Shown piece by piece: positions 53,016 to 64,000 of a stretch of 64,000 bases of DNA. The DNA comes from Hellea sp. (GTDB lineage Bacteria > Pseudomonadota > Alphaproteobacteria > Caulobacterales > Maricaulaceae), in the NCBI GenBank assembly GCA_013002305.1, contig JABDKG010000087.1, forward strand, positions 62,001-126,000, read 5' to 3'. The first letter of the stretch is position 1. Each line of letters opens with the position of its first letter. A program made the position numbers and the translations under genes. The notes beneath the pieces were generated by a model, which saw only the letters and a program-made list of their open reading frames with translations, did no database searches and was not told where the DNA came from.

Positions 53016-53488
53016 CCTTTTTCACGCATCAACCGGGCTTTTTGTTTCTGCCAATCCCGTTTCTTTTCCGTATCTCGTTTGTCGATATTGCGTTTACCGA
53101 TTCCGATGCCAACTAGCAATTTTACGAACCCTTTTTGTGTAAAGTAGAGCTTGAGCGGCACAATCGTACGCCCTTTTCGCTGTGTATCGCCCATGAGCCG
53201 GTTTATCTCGCGACGCTTTAGTAGCAGTTTTCGAGGCCGGCGCGGGTCATGGTTAAACTGGCTAGCCGGCGCGTAGATCGGGATATTGGCATTAATCAAA
53301 AAGACTTCATTGCCCTCGACGGCTGCATAACTTTCAGCGATGTTGGCCCGACCTTCACGCAGAGCCTTGACCTCCGTGCCGACAAGCATAATCCCCGCCT
53401 CAAAAGTATCCTCGATTTCGAAATCGAAACGAGCCCGGCGATTTTCAGCGATTAACTTGCTTTGAGAATTATCTTTTTTCTTGGCCAT
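53012..53488 (-). CDS. smpB: SsrA-binding protein SmpB
   Basis: SmpB (158 aa) binds tmRNA and rescues stalled ribosomes in trans-translation. The N-terminal [36 protein letters not shown] and [17 protein letters not shown] tail are characteristic. It follows dapA by 3 bp. The tmRNA gene itself is not in the window. The backup rescue factor arfB is at 62.3 kb. Confidence 0.96.
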   Translation of the reverse strand: MAKKKDNSQSKLIAENRRARFDFEIEDTFEAGIMLVGTEVKALREGRANIAESYAAVEGNEVFLINANIPIYAPASQFNHDPRRPRKLLLKRREINRLMGDTQRKGRTIVPLKLYFTQKGFVKLLVGIGIGKRNIDKRDTEKKRDWQKQKARLMREKG

Positions 53489-53491
53489 GGC

Positions 53492-54367
53492 CTACCATTT
53501 AACGCCGGCGCGGCGCATCGCAGCCTGAACCGCAGATTCAGTTTCGCTCCGGCAAGGCGTAATGGGGAGCCGAACATCAGGTGTCATTTTACCCATCAAT
53601 GAAAGAGCATATTTGGTGGGTGCCGGGCTCGGATCAAGGAACAGGTCCTTGTGCAAACGATCAAGTTTATAATGAATTGCACGCGCTTTTTCATAGTCAC
53701 CCGATAGACAAGCCGTATGAAAGGCCGAGTATTGGGCCGGTGCGACGTTGGAACCCACCGAGATAGCTCCCTTACCGCCATGGGCACTATGCCCGAGCGC
53801 AGACGGATCATCACCTGAAAGCTGAATAAAATCGTCTCCGCACCGATCAAGCAGGCCGGTTACGCGCGTAACATCGCCGGTCGCGTCTTTGCAACCGATC
53901 ACTGTCGGCAGGGTCGCTAATCGGCCCATCGTATCATTCGTGATATCGACCACAGAGCGACCCGGAATATTATAGACGATTATCGGAATATCGACAGCAT
54001 CCGTGATGGCTTTGAAATGCTGAAAAATACCTTCCTGACTGGGTTTATTGTAGTAAGGAGTCACCACAAGCGCGGCATCTGCCCCAAGTTCTTTGGCGTG
54101 TTTGGAATATTCAATCGCTACTCTAGTTTCATTGGATCCCGCGCCTGCGATAACCGGCACGCGTCCGGCGGCAGCTTCAACACATAGAGAAATCACGCGT
54201 TTATGTTCAGCGTCGGATAAAGTTGCCGACTCACCCGTCGTCCCGCAAGGCACTAAACCATGAGACCCTGAAGCAATTTGCCAGTCGACAAATTCCTGAA
54301 ATGCAGTCTCATCAATAGCGTCATTGCGAAATGGTGTCACAAGGGCTGTAATTGATCCATTTATCAT
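53492..54367 (-). CDS. dapA: 4-hydroxy-tetrahydrodipicolinate synthase
   Basis: DapA (291 aa) condenses pyruvate with aspartate semialdehyde, the first step of lysine and diaminopimelate synthesis. The Schiff-base lysine is K160 in [10 protein letters not shown], the catalytic tyrosine Y132 in IVYNIPGRS, and T43/T44 sit in CGTTGES. Complete TIM barrel and C-terminal helices. Co-transcribed with smpB; divergent from the lytic transglycosylase. Confidence 0.96.
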   Translation of the reverse strand: MINGSITALVTPFRNDAIDETAFQEFVDWQIASGSHGLVPCGTTGESATLSDAEHKRVISLCVEAAAGRVPVIAGAGSNETRVAIEYSKHAKELGADAALVVTPYYNKPSQEGIFQHFKAITDAVDIPIIVYNIPGRSVVDITNDTMGRLATLPTVIGCKDATGDVTRVTGLLDRCGDDFIQLSGDDPSALGHSAHGGKGAISVGSNVAPAQYSAFHTACLSGDYEKARAIHYKLDRLHKDLFLDPSPAPTKYALSLMGKMTPDVRLPITPCRSETESAVQAAMRRAGVKW

Positions 54368-54496
54368 ATTGCTCTTTCGCCTTTAAAATGCATTTATCGA
54401 TACATATTGGCATTTGATTTGTTTGGCCTATTAACTGTCTTTGATAGAGGCGCGCAAGTCGAATTCATCTAAACATACTAGGTCTCGGAATATTTA

Positions 54497-56530
54497 ATGA
54501 CAATTTGGTTGCGTTCTATACTAATTGCAATCCTGGCAACATTTTGGCTAACTGTTGACCTTTCTTGGGCGGATGGACCGACTCCGCGGATTAAACCAGC
54601 ACCGCCTAAACTCTCGTCAATATTAGGCGATACTGACGCTCAGAAATTCCGATCAGCAATGCGTGCGATTGATAGGCGTCGCTGGGAAACAGTTGAAGAT
54701 TATCGCCGAAAAATCAATGACCCGACCGCCAAAGATATATTGGTTTGGATTCAATCCATGAAAGACCCGGAAGTTAGCTTCGAGGATCTTTCCTATGTTG
54801 TTCATGATCTTTCAGATTGGCCGCGCATGACAGGCATTCAAGCCAAGGCAGAAGATCTTATGTTTGATAAGCCGAGAAATGCAAATGACACCATAGCTTG
54901 GTTTAGTGGCCGTGATCCAGTTTCAGGCGAAGGACGTGCCGCCTTAGCAGACGCTTATTTTGCAATCGGTGATAATGTCAGCGGGGACTATTGGCTGAGG
55001 AAAGCCTGGCGTGAAGCTAAACTTACGCGCGACGGTCAGAAGAAAATTTATAAGAAACACAAATCGCGGTTAACGGTCGACGACCATATGGCTAGAGGCG
55101 ATCACCTAATCTGGGAAGGAACAGCGCACTTCTCCAAGGTAGAAGGCCTATTGTCATTATTGCCCTCTGCCCAGAAAAACCTGCTTGATGCGCGCATGAG
55201 AACACTGCGTAATCGCTCTGGGATGGACGCGGCGATCAATCGCGTCCCTGCCGTCTTAGCTGACGACACCGGCCTTCTTTATGCGCGTGCGAAGTGGCGA
55301 CGTCAGAAGAAAACCAAAGAATATGCCCTGCCGGTCTATCTTCAAATTTCCGTCCCGGCGGCCACGGATAAAGGCAAAGAACGCGTCTGGCGAGAGCGTA
55401 AAATCATGGCCTATTGGGCGATCAAAGAAGAGCGATTTCAAGACGCTTATAATCTTACTCTCCATCATGGTATGGCACGAGGCTCGGGCTTTGCGGAGGC
55501 GGAGTTTCTGGGCGGATGGCTAGCGCTCAGAAAACTCAAACAGCCCGATTTAGCAATCCCGCATTTTCAGCGTCTGAGGGATGGTGTTTCTTATCCGGTT
55601 TCAATCGCGCGCGGCAGTTATTGGCTCGGCCGCGCCTATGAAGCCAAATATGATCCACAATACATTGCGCATTATACGGACGCAGCTCGCTTTTCGAATA
55701 CTTATTACGGTTTTCTTGCCGCTGATCGGCTCAACCCCGAATATTCTGAGGTCATCCTCCCTGCTGAGCAAATATTGCCCGTAGAGACATCTTCATTGGC
55801 AACTGATCGGCGTTTTCGTGCCATGGAGCTACTGGCCGAAGCCAGAGAAGAGCATTATTACACTTTATTTTCTTTTCACATGGACGATGTCGTTCCGAAT
55901 TTAGAGAATCTGACACAGCTTTCTCAGCTCGGGAAACGATATGGATATATGAAACCCTCAGTGCGCGCCGCCAAACAGGCATCACGTTTTCAAGACATGT
56001 TGACTGAGTCGGGTTATCCAATCCCTGAGCAGATCTTAAATCTTCCAGACAAATTTGATAAACCATTCGTCTTGGCAATTGCGAGACAGGAAAGCGAATT
56101 TAATCTCAGCGCAGTGAGCTCTGCCCGGGCTTATGGAATGATGCAGATGATTAATTCGACAGCATCGGCTACGGCGCGCAAACATAGAATTTCTTACAGT
56201 CGGAGTCGGCTTACAACAGATGCTGAATATTCAGTCAATCTCGGCGCGCTTCATTTGCATGATCTCCTTCGCCAGTTTGATGGATCCTACATTCTCGCTG
56301 CGGCGGCCTATAATGCGGGGCCACACCGCGCCAAACAATGGATTAGGGATTATGGAGATCCGAGAACCGGAGAAATTGATCCAATTGACTGGATTGAAAG
56401 TGTACCATTTTCCGAAACCAGAAACTATATTCACCGCGTTATGGAAAACATTCAGGTCTACCGAGCTCGCCTCGATAATAATTCAGCGCAAAATAAAATT
56501 TTGCGGGACATAAAAAAGGGTGCGTTTTAA
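54497..56530 (+). CDS. soluble lytic murein transglycosylase, Slt70-like
   Basis: Periplasmic lytic transglycosylase of 677 aa. A signal peptide (WLRSILIAILATFWLTVDLSWA) precedes a long alpha-helical, TPR-like superhelix (about 60-500) and the GH23 domain at the end. The catalytic glutamate is E532 in ARQESEFN; SARAYGMMQM and AAAYNAGPHRAKQW complete the family motifs. It cleaves glycan strands to 1,6-anhydro-muropeptides, the substrate for recycling through AnmK. Its stop overlaps the dehydratase gene by 4 nt (convergent). Confidence 0.94.
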   Translation: MTIWLRSILIAILATFWLTVDLSWADGPTPRIKPAPPKLSSILGDTDAQKFRSAMRAIDRRRWETVEDYRRKINDPTAKDILVWIQSMKDPEVSFEDLSYVVHDLSDWPRMTGIQAKAEDLMFDKPRNANDTIAWFSGRDPVSGEGRAALADAYFAIGDNVSGDYWLRKAWREAKLTRDGQKKIYKKHKSRLTVDDHMARGDHLIWEGTAHFSKVEGLLSLLPSAQKNLLDARMRTLRNRSGMDAAINRVPAVLADDTGLLYARAKWRRQKKTKEYALPVYLQISVPAATDKGKERVWRERKIMAYWAIKEERFQDAYNLTLHHGMARGSGFAEAEFLGGWLALRKLKQPDLAIPHFQRLRDGVSYPVSIARGSYWLGRAYEAKYDPQYIAHYTDAARFSNTYYGFLAADRLNPEYSEVILPAEQILPVETSSLATDRRFRAMELLAEAREEHYYTLFSFHMDDVVPNLENLTQLSQLGKRYGYMKPSVRAAKQASRFQDMLTESGYPIPEQILNLPDKFDKPFVLAIARQESEFNLSAVSSARAYGMMQMINSTASATARKHRISYSRSRLTTDAEYSVNLGALHLHDLLRQFDGSYILAAAAYNAGPHRAKQWIRDYGDPRTGEIDPIDWIESVPFSETRNYIHRVMENIQVYRARLDNNSAQNKILRDIKKGAF

Positions 56531-57516
56531 AAACGTCCAATCGCTTCGGCTCTGGCCATAATGTCAGGATCCACATTTCCGCCTGATAGAACGACACAAA
56601 TAATCCTATGAGATGTATCTCGGAAAGCCTCGTTTAAAACGGCCGCAAAACCGACCACTCCGCCGGGCTCGACTGGAATACCCAGTTCTGTTTTTATGAC
56701 CGCCATGGCGTGCAAACATTCTTGGTCGGTTACAGTGAAGACATCGTCCACCAACCGATTATTAATCGGAAAGGTTAGCTCACCTGGTATAGGTGTCATT
56801 ATAGCGTCGCACAGAGTAAGCGGAGGATTCTCATAAGCGATGCGTCGTCCGGCCCGAATTGAGAGTTGATGATCATTATAGCCTGCAGGTTCCGCGCCGT
56901 ACATTTGCGTATCAGGGCATAGTGCCTCGATAGCGATGCCCGTTCCGGCGCACAGCCCGCCTCCACCCATAGGTGTTATGACGGCATCAAGTTGGATACC
57001 AAGCTCTTTGGCCTCGAAGCCTATTTCCAATCCCGTCGTACCCTGTCCCGCTATAATATACGGGTCATCAAAAGACGGAACGACAATCCGATTGTCCCGG
57101 CTCGCAATCTCATCAGATATCTTTTCTCGGTTTTGTGAATGTCGGTCGTAAAAGACGATTTCAGCCCCGTCTCTTAGAACGCCGTCGATTTTAATTTTGG
57201 GCGCGTCTTCCGGCATAACAATAATGGCTGACATGCCAAGCTCTTTGGCCGCGCGCGCAACGCCCTGAGCATGATTACCGGATGAAAACGCGACGACCCC
57301 CCTCGCGCGCTCGTCATCAGACATTGCGCTTAATCGGTTATATGCACCGCGATACTTGAAGGCGCCTACCTTTTGCGTGCATTCGGGCTTAAACCAGACA
57401 TTGAGCCCTGTCATTTGGTCAATGGCATCACAGCGCATTAGTGGCGTGGGGTATGTCTTGCCGCGCAATCGTTCGGCCGCTTTTTTCACATCTTTGTAGG
57501 AAATGGCCTCTGACAT
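56527..57516 (-). CDS. threonine/serine dehydratase-like PLP enzyme
   Basis: Fold type II PLP enzyme of 329 aa. The PLP lysine is K54 in VGAFKYRGAYN, followed by SGNHAQGVARAAKELG and the glycine-rich PMGGGGLCAGTGIA loop. No C-terminal regulatory (ACT-like) domain is present, so it is a catabolic threonine dehydratase, serine dehydratase or serine racemase rather than biosynthetic IlvA. Sequence alone does not tell which. It is divergent from the AlkK-like ligase. Confidence 0.88.
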   Translation of the reverse strand: MSEAISYKDVKKAAERLRGKTYPTPLMRCDAIDQMTGLNVWFKPECTQKVGAFKYRGAYNRLSAMSDDERARGVVAFSSGNHAQGVARAAKELGMSAIIVMPEDAPKIKIDGVLRDGAEIVFYDRHSQNREKISDEIASRDNRIVVPSFDDPYIIAGQGTTGLEIGFEAKELGIQLDAVITPMGGGGLCAGTGIAIEALCPDTQMYGAEPAGYNDHQLSIRAGRRIAYENPPLTLCDAIMTPIPGELTFPINNRLVDDVFTVTDQECLHAMAVIKTELGIPVEPGGVVGFAAVLNEAFRDTSHRIICVVLSGGNVDPDIMARAEAIGRF

Positions 57517-57603
57517 TGGAAAACTCTTCTAATCTCTTGGTCTGCATATTGACCCTAATCGGAAAGTTTGGGAAGAGGTGCCAACAATTATTCGGAGGAC
57601 GCC

Positions 57604-59226
57604 ATGCAAGGCTTAATGATGAAGCAGGAACTGATGATCAGTGACCTCATAGAACATGCAGCAAAGGTTCACAGAAACCGCGAGATATTCACATTGAATA
57701 CCGATCTAACTGAACATCGTTATAGCTGGGCTGATTGTGCTGTGCGCGTTCGCAAACTGGCCAATGCCCTTCTCGATGCCGGTGTTAAAAAAGGTGACCG
57801 GATCGCGACCATTGCTTGGAACAATTATCGCCACATTGAAATATATTACGCTGTCTCTTCTATCGGCGCGGTCGTCCACACCATCAACCCTCGCCTTGAT
57901 CCGCAGCAAATCGCCTGGATGGTCAATCATGCTGAGGACACGATGATGTTTTTTGACACGACATTTGGCCCGATTGTCGACGGCATTCACGGCTTCTGCC
58001 CAACAGTTAAAAAATGGGTCTCTATGTGCGATCACGGCGCAATGCCGGAATATAAGGCGCCGGTCGAATGTTATGAGAGCTTCATTGCTGACGCCTCTGA
58101 AACAATCGAGTGGGAGCGTTTCGACGAAAACACAGCCTGTACGCTTTGCTATACATCTGGAACAACTGGCGACCCCAAAGGTGTTTTATACTCACACCGC
58201 TCAACAATTCTACATGCAATGGCCGGCGCTTTTAACGACGTCATTGGCGGCGGGTCTGGCGACACTATTCTCGCTGTTGTCCCAATGTTCCATGTGAGCG
58301 CGTGGGGACTTGTTTATTCTGGTGCCATGGTTGGCGCAAAACTGGTAATGCCCGGACCGGGTCTTGATGGCGCAAATCTGACCCGATTGATCAATCAGGA
58401 GAAAGTAACACTAATGGCCGGTGTTCCAACCGTCTGGCTTGGGATTTACAATCACGTCAAACAAAATGGTGAAAGCCTCCCTACCGTCAAGAAAGCTCTG
58501 GTTGGCGGCTCTGCCTTGCCTGAGTCCCTTTTACGCGCCTATGAGCAAGATCTTGGCATTCCGATGCAGCAAGGTTGGGGAATGACGGAAACCAGCCCGC
58601 TTGGGACAACCTACTGTCCGATGCCGGATATGCTGGATGCACCCTATGACGATACGGTCGAGCACAAGCTATACGCAGGTCGCCGGATATTTGGCGTCGA
58701 CATGCGCATCGTCGATGATGAAGGCAATCTCCTTCCTGAAGACGGAAAAGCCTCGGGTCACCTCCACGTCAAAGGGCCGTGGGTTGCTTCGGGTTATTTC
58801 AAGGGCGCTGGCTCAGATGCCTTTACCGATGATGGCTGGTTTATGACCGGCGATGTCGGCGCGCTCCATCCAGAAGGATATCTTGAAATCACAGACCGGT
58901 CCAAAGACGTTATTAAATCTGGCGGCGAATGGGTTTCATCAATTGAAGTCGAAAATGCAGCTATGGATCATCCCGACGTCGCCATGGCCGCCTGTATCGG
59001 CTTGCGTCATGAAAAATGGCAAGAGCGCCCCTTCTTGATTGTACAACCCGTCCCGGGAAAAGAGCCAAATATCGATGAGATTAAAGCTTGTATCACCAAC
59101 AAATGCGCCAAATGGTGGCTCCCTGATGCGATTGTGTTTGAAGAAGCCCTTCCGCTCGGTGCAACCGGTAAAGTGCTAAAGCGTAAACTCAAAGAACAAT
59201 ATAAAGACTTCGACCTAAGCGGTTGA
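57604..59226 (+). CDS. medium/long-chain fatty acid-CoA ligase, AlkK-like
   Basis: AMP-forming fatty acyl-CoA ligase of 540 aa. Start ATG 57604 has GGAGGA a few bases upstream and gives [21 protein letters not shown], very like the N-terminus of AlkK-type ligases; an upstream TTG at 57568 is rejected. Motifs: [19 protein letters not shown]-loop [48 protein letters not shown] and the C-terminal [19 protein letters not shown] gluzincin-like lipoprotein gene starts within its stop codon (4-nt overlap). Confidence 0.93.
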   Translation: MQGLMMKQELMISDLIEHAAKVHRNREIFTLNTDLTEHRYSWADCAVRVRKLANALLDAGVKKGDRIATIAWNNYRHIEIYYAVSSIGAVVHTINPRLDPQQIAWMVNHAEDTMMFFDTTFGPIVDGIHGFCPTVKKWVSMCDHGAMPEYKAPVECYESFIADASETIEWERFDENTACTLCYTSGTTGDPKGVLYSHRSTILHAMAGAFNDVIGGGSGDTILAVVPMFHVSAWGLVYSGAMVGAKLVMPGPGLDGANLTRLINQEKVTLMAGVPTVWLGIYNHVKQNGESLPTVKKALVGGSALPESLLRAYEQDLGIPMQQGWGMTETSPLGTTYCPMPDMLDAPYDDTVEHKLYAGRRIFGVDMRIVDDEGNLLPEDGKASGHLHVKGPWVASGYFKGAGSDAFTDDGWFMTGDVGALHPEGYLEITDRSKDVIKSGGEWVSSIEVENAAMDHPDVAMAACIGLRHEKWQERPFLIVQPVPGKEPNIDEIKACITNKCAKWWLPDAIVFEEALPLGATGKVLKRKLKEQYKDFDLSG

Positions 59227-60689
59227 TTTTTAAACTTTATATAGTCTGCGTTTGCGCCTTCTTCTTGGGCGCATGCGCGAAAAATGATCGACATCTAGTC
59301 CCGCAAGATCTGGGTTCCGGGCCTTCAATTCAAGTTTACGCATCAATTACGCCTGACAATGACGGACTATGGTCGGTCGATATCACCACATCCGAATTGG
59401 TTCATGGACTAATATTTGATCGCAATACCGGAGATCACCGCCAGAAAAGCTGGGCATTGGATGACAGTGCTTTCATTCTTGAGCGAATAGACCAGAAGGA
59501 TATCGTCAAACGACAAGATGGCGCGGTTTTTAACAACCTATCGGCTAAAATAACGCCATACCGAGACCCGATTATCAAAGAATACACCCTGTTCGGCGCC
59601 TTCACAAATGGCGCTGATCGTGTCTATGCGGGTCAATTTCGCCTGAGCGCGGTAGATGCAGATTTTTTTATCATGCCAACGGCGCAAAACCTTATTTTCA
59701 ATCCAGGGAACTTTGACAGTTTTTTTGGCGATAATGAACGTCGTAATGGCCCGTACTCGTTAACCTCAAAGAGCCATCAATCCGATGGATATGTAATCTA
59801 TGGAGATGTCCCTGTTACAGAATTGGCCGGCGCAAAATTCATGATCGACCCTGGCGCTCCCGAATGGATTGCTACAGGTGTTCAAAATTTCATGAAAAGC
59901 GGCTCCGACTATTTCGAGCAAATGTTAGGGCCGGCAACAGGGCCAGACATTCTAACCCTGATCAGTTTCGATCCTGACGAAACGAGCTCTGGTGTCTCGA
60001 TAGAAGGCGGTGTTTTGGCTGATCAAGTGCACTTTCATATTTCGGGTTCAGGACTTGCTAACCCAGACCCCGATGTCGTCAATCATTTCGGCTGGGTGGC
60101 TATTCACGAAGCGGCCCATACTTGGAACGCGTTTGGCGCCTACAGTCCCGAATATTTCTTCATCGATCCGAATGAACCTGAAAACGTTATCGCCGATGCC
60201 CAGTGGCTACATGAGGGCGGCGCGGAATATTTGACCTATAAAGCTGTTATCCGGCGCAGTTTGACAAGTGCCGAATATGCGGATTCCCGTTTGACCGAAT
60301 TTTATGATGAGTGTGTTTCAGCGCTCAAGCGTGGCCCTCTCAACCTTGCGGCCAATGAAAATCGATTTGAAGACTATTATAGTTGCGGCATGATTATCGG
60401 ATTAATGACTGATGCAGCCTGTCGTTATTCAGAAATAGAGTATGAAGATATTTGGCTTAGAATGTTGGCTAAAACAGGTGAAGACAATCGCTACGGGCAA
60501 GAGCTTTATTTCGATGCTCTAGATGAATGTGCTATGGGCGCGGACGCGAACAGAGCTATCCGCCAAATGGCAACAGGTTCAATTGAAGATCCGCGAATTT
60601 TTTTGGAAAATGCGTTCGATCAGCTTCATGTCACAATTCGAACGGATCGCGATTATATCAGTTTCGACCCTGATTTTATCCGCAAATAA
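59223..60689 (+). CDS. gluzincin-like metallopeptidase lipoprotein
   Basis: Unassigned lipoprotein of 488 aa starting with TTG inside the previous stop. The signal IVCVCAFFLGACA has a lipobox cysteine at residue 19 or so. A zinc site is visible: H295 and H299 in HEAAHTW and probably E331 in WLHEGGAEYLTY, the M1/M61-like gluzincin pattern in which the glutamate lies in a WxxEGxAxY block. The N-terminal 170 residues are beta-rich, resembling the N-domain of such enzymes. I do not recognise a named family. Coupling to the ligase suggests a shared role, which is unproven. Confidence 0.75.
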   Translation: MIFKLYIVCVCAFFLGACAKNDRHLVPQDLGSGPSIQVYASITPDNDGLWSVDITTSELVHGLIFDRNTGDHRQKSWALDDSAFILERIDQKDIVKRQDGAVFNNLSAKITPYRDPIIKEYTLFGAFTNGADRVYAGQFRLSAVDADFFIMPTAQNLIFNPGNFDSFFGDNERRNGPYSLTSKSHQSDGYVIYGDVPVTELAGAKFMIDPGAPEWIATGVQNFMKSGSDYFEQMLGPATGPDILTLISFDPDETSSGVSIEGGVLADQVHFHISGSGLANPDPDVVNHFGWVAIHEAAHTWNAFGAYSPEYFFIDPNEPENVIADAQWLHEGGAEYLTYKAVIRRSLTSAEYADSRLTEFYDECVSALKRGPLNLAANENRFEDYYSCGMIIGLMTDAACRYSEIEYEDIWLRMLAKTGEDNRYGQELYFDALDECAMGADANRAIRQMATGSIEDPRIFLENAFDQLHVTIRTDRDYISFDPDFIRK

Positions 60690-60692
60690 CTC

Positions 60693-62178
<1,486 letters not shown>

Positions 62179-62205
62179 CGGGGCCTCCTAATTAAATAAT
62201 AAAGC

Positions 62206-62237
62206 CGCCCAAAATGCGCTTTATAGGCACTTGGGCG
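62206..62237 (-). other. hairpin upstream of rpmF
   Basis: CGCCCAA (62206-62212) and TTGGGCG (62231-62237) form a 7-bp stem with an 18-nt loop, followed on the minus strand by GGCTTTATTATTT. It may end arfB transcription or form an rpmF leader element; the long loop argues against a strong terminator. Confidence 0.35.
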
Positions 62238-62293
62238 TTAATTTGCGGCGCTCATAACTGATTTAATGACCCGCTTCAAGCCCTTTTGACGCC

Positions 62294-62734
62294 TCAATCA
62301 TCATCCCTAACGCGCCCTCTTTGGCTTTTGACACGACTACGGCGTGATTTTGCGTCTAAGCGTCGTTTCACAGATCCTTTTGTCGGCCTTGTCGCTCGGC
62401 GCGGCTTCTGTTCGGCTATTTGCCTGCGAATCAATTGAGCCAGGCGAAAAAGCGCGTCCTCGCGATTTCTTTTCTGACTACGATAGCTTTGCGCTTTGAT
62501 GATGATTTCACCAGCAGTGCTCAAGCGCTGGTCCCTCAACTGGAATAGTTTTGACTTCACAGGTTCAGGCAAACTCGACGCCGCAATTGCAAATCTTAAC
62601 TGGATCGCCGAACTGGTCTTATTGACCTTTTGACCGCCCGGACCTTGTGATCGGACAGCCGAAAAATCCATTTCTTCCAGTGGAATAGATATCCGGTCGT
62701 TGATGACGAGATTATCTTCCGAATCCGTCTTCAT
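62294..62734 (-). CDS. arfB: alternative ribosome-rescue factor ArfB (YaeJ/ICT1-like)
   Basis: Ribosome-rescue peptidyl-tRNA hydrolase of 146 aa. The single-domain GGQ motif is in RSQGPGGQKVNKTSSAI, followed by a basic, Arg/Lys-rich C-terminal tail that enters the empty mRNA channel. It has no codon-recognition domain, distinguishing it from RF2 at 14 kb. Start ATG 62732-62734 is chosen; it overlaps the M16 gene's end by 23 nt. With smpB the window carries both rescue systems' proteins. Confidence 0.92.
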   Translation of the reverse strand: MKTDSEDNLVINDRISIPLEEMDFSAVRSQGPGGQKVNKTSSAIQLRFAIAASSLPEPVKSKLFQLRDQRLSTAGEIIIKAQSYRSQKRNREDALFRLAQLIRRQIAEQKPRRATRPTKGSVKRRLDAKSRRSRVKSQRGRVRDDD

Positions 62735-64000
62735 CAAGCTCAACAATAGGATATCCCAATTCGACTAAATCATCATAAACCGCCGCTTTGTCGCCGACTA
62801 CCACCATGATCATTTGGCCCAGTCTTAGATGTTTTTTAGCAAGAGCATCAATTTCCGCCTTACTAATATCAGCGAGAATGGCGTTTTGCTCGTCAACGAA
62901 AGACGGGTCTAGATCATAAGTCATCATACGGCCCAGAAAGCCCAGTTTTTGTCTCGGAGTTTCGTACGATCTGGCATCACTTTGACCTATGGCGCTTTTC
63001 GTGAAGCTTAGCTCTTCTTCGGTAATGCCTTTGGCCTGATATTTTTTGATTTCTTTGACAAATTCCTTGACCGAAGCCGCCGTTGCATCTGTTCTGACAC
63101 CGGAACTCGCTCGGTAAAATCCGCGATCTTCGCTCCCGTTGAAAAATCCGCGAGCCCCGTAAGTATATCCTTTGTCTTCGCGGAGGTTCAGATTGATCCG
63201 GCTGTTAAACGCACCGCCAAGAGCATAGTTCATCAACCCCAGTCGGTATTGTTCGCCGGTCGAATCATAAGGCAGTGATCGCTTGCCGATCCGAATTTCC
63301 GATTGTGCGGCCCCCGGTTTGTCGATGAAGTACAAAGTTCCAACTTCAAGCTTTGGAAAAGGTTTGGCCTTTTTGAGCCGAACTGGCTTGGCCTCCCAAC
63401 TCGAAAATGTTGCCAACGATTTCATAACATCGGCCTCATCCAAGTCGCTGACGGCAATGATTTCCGCTATTTCTGCTGAATAATTGGCTCGGTAGAATCG
63501 CCGAACGTCAGCCAGTTTCATGTTAGCTACAGAATCTTCCGTCCCCGAATTTGGCCAAGCAAAGGCGTTTTTATCACCAAACAGTTTTCTGTTAAATATT
63601 TCAGTTGCGACGCCCGCCGGCTGTTTCTTTGAGGCGCGGATATTTTGAATGGTTTGTTGCTGAAGACGCTCAAAATCGGCCTTAGCGAATTTGGGTTTGA
63701 AGATTTTTTCTGCTACGATTGCAATCGTCTCATCAAGATTTTTTGTCAGAGTTTTAACATACACAGTTGTGTAATCATCTCCGGCACTGATGGAGACGTT
63801 GGATCCGAGTTTATCGAGTCGGTTTGAAAGCTCTTCAACAGTTGAATCCAGAGTGGCTTCATTCAACATTGCAGCTGTCATCGAAGCAGCTCCGAGATTC
63901 TCGAGACGTTCTTGATTTTGTCCTGCTTTCAGGCGAATAGATATCGTCGTTGTTGGCGTTTCGCTATTGACGGCCCCCATAACTTTTATCCCGTTATTCA
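62712..64000 (-). CDS. M16 family peptidase, C-terminal part (cut by the window edge)
   Basis: The 3' 1.29 kb of an M16 (pitrilysin/insulinase-type) gene; the frame is open to the right edge, so the N-terminal half with HxxEH is outside the window. The visible part begins NNGIKVMGAVNSETPTTTISIRLKAG and shows GAASMTAAMLNEAT, FYRANYSAEIAEIIAVSD and GLMNYALGGAFNSRINLNLREDKGYTYGARG, that is, a non-catalytic M16 repeat. Full proteins of this type are about 900 aa and sit in the periplasm. An ATG at 63980 is internal, not a start. Confidence 0.88.
   Translation of the reverse strand, partial: NNGIKVMGAVNSETPTTTISIRLKAGQNQERLENLGAASMTAAMLNEATLDSTVEELSNRLDKLGSNVSISAGDDYTTVYVKTLTKNLDETIAIVAEKIFKPKFAKADFERLQQQTIQNIRASKKQPAGVATEIFNRKLFGDKNAFAWPNSGTEDSVANMKLADVRRFYRANYSAEIAEIIAVSDLDEADVMKSLATFSSWEAKPVRLKKAKPFPKLEVGTLYFIDKPGAAQSEIRIGKRSLPYDSTGEQYRLGLMNYALGGAFNSRINLNLREDKGYTYGARGFFNGSEDRGFYRASSGVRTDATAASVKEFVKEIKKYQAKGITEEELSFTKSAIGQSDARSYETPRQKLGFLGRMMTYDLDPSFVDEQNAILADISKAEIDALAKKHLRLGQMIMVVVGDKAAVYDDLVELGYPIVELDEDGFGR

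Noticed and set aside
54378-54396. CtrA-like site upstream of dapA
   Set aside because: Only one half matches TTAA exactly; the other is TTAT, so the match is too weak.

Overview
The window is a gene-dense, apparently entirely chromosomal stretch of a mid-GC alphaproteobacterium, probably a marine, stalked or dimorphic-type lineage of the Caulobacterales/Maricaulales/Parvularculales sort. Supporting signs are the SUF operon led by an IscR-type regulator, the paired M23 peptidase and bactofilin, RNase E with an acidic insertion in its S1 domain, TrmFO, AlkK-type ligase, the dapA-smpB pair, and an SOS box of the alphaproteobacterial GTTC-N7-GTTC form in front of ssb. I see no insertion sequence, prophage, CRISPR array, rRNA or tRNA gene.

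Layout. 1-7.7 kb: a leftward Fe-S assembly operon, iscR - desulfurase - sufB - ridA-like - sufC - sufD - sufS - sufT - sufA, broken by two REP-like palindromic elements. 7.7-12.2 kb: hydrolase, anmK, tyrS, peroxiredoxin and a DUF455 ferritin-like protein. 12.3-24.4 kb: envelope and RNA genes (M23 peptidase/bactofilin, prfB with a programmed +1 frameshift, PBP1A, AMIN-amidase, rne, M48 protease, DsbA-like lipoprotein). 24.4-31.8 kb: ssb/uvrA around an SOS box, trmFO, an AbgT transporter, a squalene/phytoene-synthase-like protein. 31.9-32.9 kb: a nickel superoxide dismutase locus (small His-rich exported protein, sodN, maturation protease). 32.9-37.0 kb: yajC-secDF operon carrying an extra gene for a lipoprotein made of the SecD periplasmic domain alone. 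37-42.7 kb: LysM protein, dnaB, alr, a two-motif retropepsin-like lipoprotein, rnpB (RNase P RNA) and an exported Hcp-fold protein. 42.8-47.1 kb: a tight BASS transporter - amidohydrolase - acyl-CoA ligase operon. 47-52.3 kb: amidase, DUF1801, DnaJ-like protein, CoA-transferase subunits, split YeeE/YedE sulfur transporter, folK. 52.4-64 kb: UDG family 5, smpB, dapA, lytic transglycosylase, PLP dehydratase, AlkK-like ligase with a gluzincin-like lipoprotein, enolase, rpmF, arfB and the C-terminal part of an M16 peptidase that runs off the right edge.

The most unusual points are the free SecD-type periplasmic-domain lipoprotein (35797-36609) together with a SecF whose periplasmic domain is about twice the usual size; the Ni-SOD maturation protease and folK, whose conserved N-termini lie upstream of any ATG/GTG/TTG; a terminator-like hairpin inside the Ni-SOD protease gene; and an orphan, signal-peptide-bearing Hcp-like protein. 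All functional statements rest on reading motifs and family resemblance by eye; no database search was run.
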